Source: Thermoanaerobaculia bacterium
GTDB lineage: Bacteria > Acidobacteriota > Thermoanaerobaculia > Multivoradales > UBA5704
Direction: 5' to 3'
Length of the DNA: 13,930 bases
Assembly (NCBI GenBank): GCA_025937035.1
Contig: JAICSG010000031.1
Span: forward strand, 1 to 13,930
Position numbers and translations under genes: made by a program. Below are positions 1 to 5,025 of the stretch, piece after piece (position 1 is the stretch's first letter; each line of letters opens with the position of its first letter). The notes beneath the pieces are model-generated. The model was not told where the DNA came from and did no database searches. It worked only from the letters and a program-made list of their open reading frames with translations.

Positions 1-935
1 AGGCTCGCGTAGGCGAGGGCCAGAGCCAGCGGACGCCCGGAGCGGCCGGTGAACGGGGCGCCGGCCAGGAAGCTCCGGATCAGGGACCGCAGCAGGGCCG
101 CCCGGACCGGCGAGATCTTCAAAGCTTCCAAAGATCCCACCGGAAGCTCGGCGCCGAGCGCTCCCTGAGCCATCACCAGGGCCGCGTAGACGATCCCCTC
201 GCAGTGCCCCTCGCGCGCCAGGGCGCCCAGGCGGGGCCAGTCGAGGGCCTCGCCGCGCTTCAGGGTCTCGGCCAGGTCGAACAGCCCCTTGAGGCGGAAA
301 CGCTTGCGGCAGCCGTTGACGGCGAGGGAGATCAGCAGGTCCTCGGGGGACATCATCCAGGCGGGCACGCCGCGGAAGCGGACCGGCCGCGCCTCGCGCC
401 AGATGCGCGGAAAGTCGACCGGCAGCACGCCGTTCATGGTGACGTCGTGGTGGGTCTCCAGGTCGCACTCGACGCCGTTCGAATAGAGGGCCCAGCGGAC
501 CTTCTTCTCCTCCCCCTTCCCCTTCTCCCAGCCCGGCCCGGGGCGCAGGACGAGGTCGATGTCCTGCGAGGTCACCACCCAGGGCTCCGCGTAGACGGCG
601 AGCGTGAGGGCCGTTCCCTTGAGCAGCATGGCCTCCAGCTCGACCTCCAGCAGGCGGGCGAGCCCGGCCGCCAGGCGGTCGGCGTCCCGCTCGCGGACCG
701 CCGCGTTCTCGAGGATGGCGAGCTCGCAGCGGGCCGCCAGATCCTCAGGAAGGCCGGCGTCGCAGGTCCGGAGATTGGCCCCCACGATGGGGAGCACCCC
801 GTGCCGCTCCGCCGCCGCGGCCAGGCGGTCCCAATGGACGGCGGCGCCGCGGCAGAGGTCCTCGACCGCCTGGCGGTGCCCGGGGAGGAATTCCTGCCGG
901 GCGCAGAGACAGAGGAGGCGGTCCTCGCGGGTCAT
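1..935 (-). CDS. Nucleotidyltransferase family protein (NTP_transf_5-like), C-terminus off the window
   Basis: Partial gene of at least 311 codons that runs off the left edge. It resembles the uncharacterised nucleotidyltransferase family PF14907, common in lasso-peptide and HprK/PqqD clusters. Visible family marks are LLKGTAL at about residues 104-110, SQDIDLVL at 123-130 (D125 and D127 are the likely metal ligands), the ECDLETHHDV block near residue 155, and a helical region containing SPEDLLISLAVNG and KGLFDLAE. The ATG at 935 overlaps the kinase stop as ATGA, so it is the last visible gene of the operon that begins with the lasso-leader peptide. The family is predicted to transfer a nucleotide to a small molecule, peptide or protein; the substrate is unknown. 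Placing it in a peptide-modification cluster is context-based. The family call is firm, the function is not. Confidence 0.82.
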   Translation of the reverse strand, partial: MTREDRLLCLCARQEFLPGHRQAVEDLCRGAAVHWDRLAAAAERHGVLPIVGANLRTCDAGLPEDLAARCELAILENAAVRERDADRLAAGLARLLEVELEAMLLKGTALTLAVYAEPWVVTSQDIDLVLRPGPGWEKGKGEEKKVRWALYSNGVECDLETHHDVTMNGVLPVDFPRIWREARPVRFRGVPAWMMSPEDLLISLAVNGCRKRFRLKGLFDLAETLKRGEALDWPRLGALAREGHCEGIVYAALVMAQGALGAELPVGSLEALKISPVRAALLRSLIRSFLAGAPFTGRSGRPLALALAYAS

Positions 936-1903
936 GGCAGCAGCTCCCCCACCACCCGCACCGCCTCGTCCAGGTCGGTGCCGGTGGCCAGGCGGAAGCA
1001 CCGGCTCGCCGCCACCAGCTCCGCCAGGGCGTCCAGATGGGCCTGGGAGGAGCGGGCCTCGGTCAGCAGCACGTTGGGAGCCAGCTCCAGCAGGGCCTCG
1101 GCCGGGCTCAAAGGCTCCAGCTCGCTGTGCCGGACGCCCGCCACCCGGGGGAAGACCAGGACCGCCGGAGCGCACTCCCAGACCACCGGCGTCCCATAGG
1201 CCCGCTCGACCCGCACCTGCCGCTTGCGCCACCCCGCGAGCCGCGGCTCGCCGAGCGCGGGGGCGAGGTCGGGGAAGAGCTCCACGGTCTGGTCGGTGAG
1301 ATCGAATTCGTCCGGGAAGGCGAGGACGCGCGGCGGTCCCCCTCCGGGCCGGCGGGCGAGAAAGAGGGTGTCGTCCCCCAGGAAGCCGAATCCGGCCCGC
1401 GCCAGGGCCAGGGTGAGAGTCGACTTACCCGCGCCGCTGGTGCCGGGCAGGAGCAGGGCTCTTCCGTCCCTGCAGACACCCCCGGCGTGGAGGCCGTAGA
1501 GTCCCCGGCGCTTCAGCAGCTCCACCAGGGGGAGGGTGAAGAGCGGATGGGAGAGGGACCACAGGTCCTCCTCCTCCATCCCGGCGGCCGAGGCGCGCGC
1601 CCGGCCCCGGCCCGGCTCGCAGAGCACCCGCAGGCGGGGGCCGTAGCCGATGAAGAGCCGGTCGTCCGCGTCGTCGTAGACCACCTCGCCGAGCGGCGGA
1701 TCGTAGACCGGCCGCGCCGCGCCCGGGCGGTCGAATTCATGATGGTCCCCGGCCTGGATCTCGAAGGTCAGATCGAACGGAGGGCCGCCGTCGAGCGGCA
1801 GGCCGGCCAGCCGCGCGTGGACCCCCGCGGCCGCCCTTGCTCCCTCGCCTGCCGCCAGCACCCCCAGCCTTACGCCATGCAGGAGGTAGGCGCGGTCGGT
1901 CAT
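932..1903 (-). CDS. HprK-like P-loop kinase of a lasso/PqqD cluster
   Basis: A 323-residue ATP-binding protein related to the kinase domain of HPr kinase/phosphorylase. It has GLHAGG around residues 137-142, a Walker A loop GTSGAGKS at 154-161 and a GDD acidic motif at 176-178 standing for Walker B. Homologous kinases in some lasso clusters phosphorylate a Ser at the C-terminus of the precursor, and related proteins occur in so-called HPr-rel-A systems with a PqqD-like partner. The ATG at 1903 is preceded by GGGGGAG at good spacing and overlaps the upstream B2 stop by 4 nt; the frame stays open upstream to 1987, but that extension lies inside the B2 gene. A Ser-containing tail on the operon's peptide makes phosphorylation conceivable, but this is inference. 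No HPr-type phosphocarrier is seen nearby. Confidence 0.85.
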   Translation of the reverse strand: MTDRAYLLHGVRLGVLAAGEGARAAAGVHARLAGLPLDGGPPFDLTFEIQAGDHHEFDRPGAARPVYDPPLGEVVYDDADDRLFIGYGPRLRVLCEPGRGRARASAAGMEEEDLWSLSHPLFTLPLVELLKRRGLYGLHAGGVCRDGRALLLPGTSGAGKSTLTLALARAGFGFLGDDTLFLARRPGGGPPRVLAFPDEFDLTDQTVELFPDLAPALGEPRLAGWRKRQVRVERAYGTPVVWECAPAVLVFPRVAGVRHSELEPLSPAEALLELAPNVLLTEARSSQAHLDALAELVAASRCFRLATGTDLDEAVRVVGELLP

Positions 1904-2337
1904 GCCGTCTCCCCCGCGGGTCCGATCTTCCAGGTTTCCGTGAACAGGGGCCGGGGATCGTGGGTCTCGGCGAGGGGCTCGCCGCAATAGACGATCCAGC
2001 AGTGGGCGGCGAAGTCACCGCGGATGGTGCCGACGCCGAAGCGGAGGGAGACGTCCGCGCCCGCCTGGCGGAGAAAGCGGTAAAGGGTGAGGCCGCGCAC
2101 CATGCAGCCGGTGCGAACCGCCGGCCGGCCGGCGATGAGCAGCTCGTCGATCCGCTCGGTCAGCGCCGCGATCCGGTCGGGCCCGGGCGGCGGCAGGGAC
2201 CGCCTCCGGGGCTCCACCCAGAAGGGGAGGCTGGGGAGCTTGCAGAGCCGGAGCAGCAGGGGCACCAGCGCCGCGAAGAGGACGACGCGGACGGGGAAGA
2301 GGGTCTCACGCGCCCTCGACCACCAGGAGCTTCTCAT
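1900..2337 (-). CDS. Lasso-peptide B2-type transglutaminase-like cysteine peptidase
   Basis: A 145-residue protein of the lasso B2 / Transglut_core3 family (PF13471), which cuts the leader off lasso precursors. The catalytic Cys is C78 in RTGCMVRGLTLYRFLR, and the His is H112 in FAAHCWIVYCGEPL. The acidic third member is probably D127, or E124 by spacing. An N-terminal hydrophobic stretch (about residues 14-32) is usual for B2 proteins. The ATG at 2337 has GGAGGAG 7 nt upstream, placed inside the end of the B1 gene, giving a 32-nt overlap and translational coupling. It ends in an ATGA overlap with the kinase. As a stand-alone peptidase it needs the PqqD-like B1 protein to present the leader, and that gene is immediately upstream. 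Confidence 0.9.
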   Translation of the reverse strand: MRSSWWSRARETLFPVRVVLFAALVPLLLRLCKLPSLPFWVEPRRRSLPPPGPDRIAALTERIDELLIAGRPAVRTGCMVRGLTLYRFLRQAGADVSLRFGVGTIRGDFAAHCWIVYCGEPLAETHDPRPLFTETWKIGPAGETA

Positions 2338-2587
2338 CCAACATCTCCTCCAGGAACGCCAGGACGTCCTCGTAGATCGTCTCCGCCGGAGCGTCGTACT
2401 CGGCGCTGATCATCTCCACGATCCCCTCGACGCCGTGCTCGCCGTCGCACAGCTCCCAGACGCGGGCGCTCACCTCGTCGAGGGAGTAGTACTGCCCGCC
2501 GTCGAGGTCCAGCAGGACCAGCGTCCCGGCCGCGGTCTGCGTGAGCACCCGCTCGCGTTTCCGGGGACGGCTCCGCGCGTCGATCAT
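2306..2587 (-). CDS. PqqD-like RRE protein (lasso B1 type)
   Basis: A 93-residue PqqD-family protein (PF05402), the RiPP recognition element that binds the precursor leader and presents it to the peptidase. Typical features are the beta hairpin VLLDLDGGQYYSLDEVSARVWELCDG at residues 24-49, followed by helices with EYDAPAETIYEDVLAFLEEM and a closing LLVVEGA. The ATG at 2587 is chosen because GGGAGGG lies 4-5 nt upstream and the family homology starts there. The frame also extends to a GTG at 2686 that overlaps the stop of the upstream peptide (TAGTG), which would add 33 residues without a ribosome-binding site. It sits 98 nt downstream of the lasso-leader peptide and overlaps B2. Its likely partner is the Tyr-x-x-Pro-x-Leu leader of that peptide. 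Confidence 0.88.
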   Translation of the reverse strand: MIDARSRPRKRERVLTQTAAGTLVLLDLDGGQYYSLDEVSARVWELCDGEHGVEGIVEMISAEYDAPAETIYEDVLAFLEEMLDEKLLVVEGA

Positions 2588-2629
2588 CGATCCCTCCCGG
2601 GCGCGAAGGCCCGCCATTGCAAAGAGAAA

Positions 2630-2658
2630 CCGGCGAGGCCTTGTTGAGGCCTCACCGG
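2630..2658 (-). terminator. Strong hairpin between precursor and PqqD gene (attenuator or processing site)
   Basis: In the minus-strand RNA, positions 2658-2647 pair with 2641-2630 as a 12-bp stem with one G-U wobble and a 5-nt CAACA loop. It is followed within a few bases by the pyrimidine run TTTCTCTTT. It lies between the 25-residue peptide and the PqqD-like gene. RiPP operons often carry a leaky terminator here, so that the precursor is made in excess of its enzymes. The T-run is imperfect, so partial termination or mRNA stabilisation is more likely than a full stop. Confidence 0.6.
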
Positions 2659-2685
2659 CAGACAACAGGTCCGGGTGCGCAGCCA

Positions 2686-2763
2686 CTAGAAGCTGAACCG
2701 GGTGACCCGCCGCAACAGGCCCAGACGCCGCAGGGACGGCTTTCTGTATGCCTTCTTAACCAT
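2686..2763 (-). CDS. 25-residue peptide with lasso leader motif and almost no core
   Basis: A very short gene that starts MVKKAYRKPSLRRLG and ends VTRFSF, then TAG. It has an excellent ribosome-binding site (AAGGAGGAG, 6 nt before ATG 2763). The residues Y6, P9, L11, G15 and T21 reproduce the lasso leader pattern YxxPxLxxxGxxxxxT. In lasso precursors the Thr is at position -2, so cleavage after R22 would leave only Phe-Ser-Phe, far too short for a lasso ring. It heads the operon encoding the B1, B2 and kinase genes and is surely their cognate leader. It is strongly basic (8 Lys/Arg). It may be a leader-only peptide, a phosphorylation substrate (Ser24), or the remnant of a longer precursor: the frame stays open for 33 codons past the TAG. 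Confidence 0.72.
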   Translation of the reverse strand: MVKKAYRKPSLRRLGLLRRVTRFSF

Positions 2764-2791
2764 GGATCGCTCCTCCTTGTTGTGAAAGGCG

Positions 2792-2821
2792 CCCGGCATA
2801 CACCTCCCGGGGTATGCCGGG
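2792..2821 (-). terminator. Stem-loop between secreted-protein gene and lasso-leader peptide
   Basis: A perfect 10-bp inverted repeat (2792-2801 with 2812-2821, 10-nt loop) in the 89-nt gap between the stop of the secreted-protein gene and the start of the lasso-leader peptide. On the minus strand it is followed by GCGCCTTTC rather than a clean T-run, so it could be a weak terminator or an RNA 3'-end stabiliser. I see no convincing separate promoter for the peptide operon in this gap, so read-through from the riboswitch-controlled gene is possible. Confidence 0.5.
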
Positions 2822-2852
2822 TTTCAAATTCAAGATCCGTGCCGCGTTCCGC

Positions 2853-4301
2853 TTACTGCACGGAGCCGTCGGAGACCACCACCATGGCCGAGCTGTTGAC
2901 CGGCCCGTGTCCCTTGACAGTGATCAGGTTGTTGCTCCCCGGGACCATCGCCCTGGAGAGGTCGAGCGTCCGGGTCTCGCCGTCCTTGAGGCCGGTCGCC
3001 TTGATCTTCGTGCCGTTGACCGAGACCTCGAGGTTCCTGAGGCCGGGGGTGCTGTTCATGATCAGGAGCTTGTTCTCGGCCTGGTCCACCCGGGCCTTGG
3101 TCGCCTGCGGATCGGTCGAGACGCTGCGCTGCACCAGGGTGATCACCGGGTCACAGGTCACAGTGTTGCCGGCCAGGTCGGTCACCACGATGGTGACGTG
3201 GGCGGACTGCGACTGATCGATCTTGGTGGCGGTGATGGTCACCGGATCGGTGGTGCCGACGGTGAACGGCGGCACCGGCGTATCGGCGTTGTCCGACTGG
3301 GTCACCACGATGCTCTGGAGACCGGTCTGGGGATCCGAGACGGTCACCTGGAGCTGGGTCGGCGGTCCGGCGATCACCCGCGCCGGGCAGGTCGCGCCTT
3401 CGACGTCGAGCTGCTGGACGCGCAGGCCGGCCACCTGCCAGAGCAGCGAGTCCGGGTTCTGGCCGACCGGCGCCGAGTTCATCTGCACCGTGGTGGTGCC
3501 GACGCCGGAGGGGATGGAGATCGGCGTGAGGATGGTGTTGTACTCCGGTCCCTGGGTCGAGTTCAGGATGTTGTACAGGGTCGGGTTGTTGCTGATCGTG
3601 GTGTTGTCCGGACGGTCGGCGTCGCCGTCCCCCGCGAAGAGGAGGAGGTCGGCCGTACGGTTCGAGAAGTTGGTGCCGTGATTGAAGACCACCGGATTGG
3701 TGGTCCGCGTCTCGCCGGGGGTGGGATCTTCGGCCCAGGCGAAGTCCAGGCCGTCCTGAATGAGGATGCGGTAGGTATCGAGAATCGTGCCGTCCTGATA
3801 GCCGACGATCAGGCCGACGCCGTCGAGCCGCCAGAGGTTGCTCGTGCTGTCGCCATCGGAGAAGGTGAAGGTCTGGGAGCCCGTGCCCGCCGCGGAGACG
3901 ATGCCCGTGACGTCCGCGTAATACCCGATGTCGAGGATCGGCCCGCCGGCGCTGACCGGCTGGGTCTCATCCCCGATCACCGTGCCGGTGAGCGGGTTGC
4001 CGTTGAAATTCATCAACTGGTCCTTATAGGGCTGAGCGTAGGGACAGACGGTGCCGCTGCCGTCGAGCGTGCAGGGGCGCTCCCGGCCCGCCCAATACAG
4101 CAGGGCGAAGCGCACGGGACCGTTGATGTTGGTCGTCAGAGTCGTCGACCCGGGCCAGCCCCAGAGCCCCTTGCCGTCAAACGACCAGTTGAGCCCCTGC
4201 TGCTGGACATCGAGGAACGGCGCGAGGTGGGTGGCGTTGGCGGCCGCCGAGAAGGCCAACAGCGCCAGGATCATCACGAACAGCTTCCGATGGAAATTCA
4301 T
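2853..4301 (-). CDS. Secreted beta-rich protein under GEMM riboswitch control
   Basis: A 482-residue exported protein of unknown function. The signal peptide has a basic start (MNFHRK), a hydrophobic core to about residue 20, and an Ala-Asn-Ala site predicting cleavage before T24. The mature part is Asn/Thr/Gly-rich with few charges. Residues 24-296 contain RFALLYWAG and a GDGDADRPD loop, and faintly resemble surface proteins of the DUF3344 sort. Residues 310-390 look like an Ig-like repeat (VTITATK, VTIVVTDLAGN), and the last 80 residues form another beta domain. Four Cys (77, 86, 305, 383) could make two disulfides. No sortase, PEP-CTERM or membrane anchor is visible. The ATG at 4301 has AAGGAG 7 nt upstream. 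A sigma-54-type promoter, aptamer and terminator precede it, suggesting an adhesin or matrix protein made on a cyclic-dinucleotide cue. Confidence 0.78.
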   Translation of the reverse strand: MNFHRKLFVMILALLAFSAAANATHLAPFLDVQQQGLNWSFDGKGLWGWPGSTTLTTNINGPVRFALLYWAGRERPCTLDGSGTVCPYAQPYKDQLMNFNGNPLTGTVIGDETQPVSAGGPILDIGYYADVTGIVSAAGTGSQTFTFSDGDSTSNLWRLDGVGLIVGYQDGTILDTYRILIQDGLDFAWAEDPTPGETRTTNPVVFNHGTNFSNRTADLLLFAGDGDADRPDNTTISNNPTLYNILNSTQGPEYNTILTPISIPSGVGTTTVQMNSAPVGQNPDSLLWQVAGLRVQQLDVEGATCPARVIAGPPTQLQVTVSDPQTGLQSIVVTQSDNADTPVPPFTVGTTDPVTITATKIDQSQSAHVTIVVTDLAGNTVTCDPVITLVQRSVSTDPQATKARVDQAENKLLIMNSTPGLRNLEVSVNGTKIKATGLKDGETRTLDLSRAMVPGSNNLITVKGHGPVNSSAMVVVSDGSVQ

Positions 4302-4346
4302 GTCAGATCTCCTTTTTGTCGGTAGTTCCAATCGGTTTTCTCAGTC

Positions 4347-4380
4347 AAAAAAATCACGGGAACGCGCCGGGGCGATCCCG
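4347..4380 (-). terminator. Riboswitch expression-platform terminator
   Basis: In the minus-strand RNA, CGGGA (4380-4376) pairs with TCCCG (4361-4357). A smaller CGC/GCG hairpin lies in the loop, and TGA plus seven T follow (4353-4347). It lies between the GEMM-type aptamer and the ribosome-binding site of the secreted-protein gene, as expected for transcriptional control. Whether ligand turns the gene on or off cannot be read from the sequence. Confidence 0.6.
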
Positions 4381-4484
4381 CTATGGAGCTCGGCTGGAAG
4401 GGAGAAAAATCAGTGAAGCGAGACCCGGTACCATGAAGACTGCCCCCTGTTGAGCTACGCGTGACTACGTGCCTTGAGGGCTTT

Positions 4485-4565
4485 TCGGCGACCGGGCGAT
4501 CTCGGGCGGGAGACCCCTGGCTTTGCGGCCCCGCCTCGCGGCGGGTGTGCCTTGATCCAAGCCGA
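4485..4565 (-). promoter_or_regulatory. GEMM-I cyclic-dinucleotide riboswitch aptamer, cGAMP-like variant
   Basis: The minus strand carries the GEMM-I architecture. P1 is TCGGC (4565-4561) with GCCGA (4489-4485). The joining segment CAAGGCACACC follows; the family has CAGGGCAAACC. P2 is CCCGCC/GGCGGG (4545-4540 with 4535-4530) closed by the GNRA tetraloop GCGA. Then come the conserved CGCAAAGCC (4527-4519), P3 with GGG-TCTC paired to GAGA-CCC, and the closing CCGGTCGCCGAA. The base matching G20 of the Vibrio c-di-GMP aptamer is A here (4552), the change described for the cGAMP-sensing members in Geobacter. One A-to-C difference in the GGCAAACC box (4548-4546 area) is a departure. The family call rests on several independent elements; ligand choice is inference. 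Confidence 0.8.
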
Positions 4566-4576
4566 CTCACCTCCAG

Positions 4577-4592
4577 TGCAAGAGGCAGGCCA
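4577..4592 (-). promoter_or_regulatory. Sigma-54-type promoter of the riboswitch transcript
   Basis: The minus strand reads TGGCCTG-CCTC-TTGCA, matching the sigma-54 consensus TGGCACG-N4-TTGCA at 10 of 12 fixed positions, with GG and GC exactly 12 nt apart. Counting 12 nt from the GC places the start at about 4566, directly at the first base of the aptamer P1 stem (4565). That agreement between two independently found elements is good support. A short inverted repeat near 4632-4644 lies at an upstream distance possible for an enhancer-binding activator. Confidence 0.72.
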
Positions 4593-4627
4593 GATCGGAG
4601 GCAGCCCGCGGCCGGCCCTCTCCGGCA

Positions 4628-4644
4628 CGATCTCCGGGCGGGAG
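4628..4644. repeat. Near-copy of the riboswitch P3 segment
   Basis: The plus-strand segment cgatctccgggcgggag at 4628-4644 matches 4497-4512 inside the aptamer P3 stem except for one extra C. The copy contains the inverted repeat CTCC-N5-GGAG and lies about 60-80 nt upstream of the predicted sigma-54 start. No GNRA hairpin or CGCAAAGCC accompanies it, so it is not a second complete aptamer. The rest of the gene-free stretch 4302-4789 holds the sigma-54-type promoter, aptamer and terminator; an AT-rich patch at about 4667-4722 has no clear role. Confidence 0.45.
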
Positions 4645-4745
4645 CATCAGCTTTTCGAAGACTGTCTATGTAAATTCGACCGAGCTGTGTCTGGAAAGGT
4701 CCTAAATAGGCTTAAATATTGAGAGATCCCGGATCGGCGCCCGGC

Positions 4746-4774
4746 TTGACACATCCGCCGCGCGGGCTTAGGCT
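4746..4774 (+). promoter_or_regulatory. Sigma-70 promoter of the two-cysteine peptide gene
   Basis: A consensus TTGACA at 4746-4751, a 17-nt spacer and TAGGCT at 4769-4774 (TAnnnT). The expected start is near 4781, upstream of both ATG candidates for the small peptide. It is one of the best sigma-70 matches in this GC-rich window and points away from the minus-strand operons, supporting real plus-strand expression of the short gene. Confidence 0.7.
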
Positions 4775-4837
4775 CACGTAGACGTAGAAATGAGGAATCG
4801 CACGTCGCGAGACCCGACGGAGCGTCTGAGAAGAGGA

Positions 4838-5023
4838 ATGCCGAGCCGAACCTCGCAGCCCCAGACCCCCGACGGAGCGGCGGGCGCGCCCGTGAAGCGA
4901 CCCTGGGAACGGCCCCGCATCCTCTCGCGGGAGCCGCTCGAGGCGGTCGCCGCGGTGTGCGCGCCCTCCCCTCCCGCCAAGGGAAACCCCGGTCTCTGCC
5001 CGTCGGGACCGATCTCGTCCTAG
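4838..5023 (+). CDS. Candidate RiPP precursor with two cysteines, for the adjacent radical SAM enzyme
   Basis: A short unrecognised peptide gene of 61 codons, or 77 from the ATG at 4790; a GTG at 4892 would give only 43. Its C-terminal half reads KRPWERPRILSREPLEAVAA and then a tail with two Cys 13 residues apart, Pro/Gly-rich, ending GPISS. The W-x-x-P-x-I motif resembles RRE-binding leaders, and the Cys-bearing tail after an EAVAA helix is the shape of a RiPP core. No domain is recognisable. A consensus sigma-70 promoter lies just upstream, while neither start has a well-spaced Shine-Dalgarno (AGAAGAGGA abuts the ATG at 4838). It ends 2 nt from the end of the convergent radical SAM gene. 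Modification by that enzyme and its PqqD partner is inferred from position and motif only. Confidence 0.62.
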   Translation: MPSRTSQPQTPDGAAGAPVKRPWERPRILSREPLEAVAAVCAPSPPAKGNPGLCPSGPISS

Positions 5024-5025
5024 CT

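Noticed and set aside
2814..4325. Plus-strand open frame of 503 codons
   Set aside because: It lies antisense to the secreted-protein gene, which has a signal peptide, a ribosome-binding site and normal composition. The plus-strand product is rich in Arg, Gly and Asp without domains, typical of a shadow in GC-rich DNA.
4319..4348. TTGACT plus TACCGA as a sigma-70 promoter for the secreted protein
   Set aside because: The -35-like sequence is part of the terminator T-run, and the -10 match is poor with an 18-nt spacer. The sigma-54-type promoter with aptamer explains the region better.
4298..4570. Minus-strand open frame of 90 codons in the gap before the secreted protein
   Set aside because: It covers the aptamer and terminator, has no ribosome-binding site, and shows low-complexity composition. 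The RNA explanation is stronger.
4628..4670. Second complete GEMM aptamer in tandem
   Set aside because: Only the P3-like segment is repeated. There is no GNRA-capped P2 and no CGCAAAGCC box.
4461..4722. Two overlapping plus-strand open frames opposite the riboswitch
   Set aside because: They are antisense to the aptamer and promoter, with no promoter or ribosome-binding site of their own.
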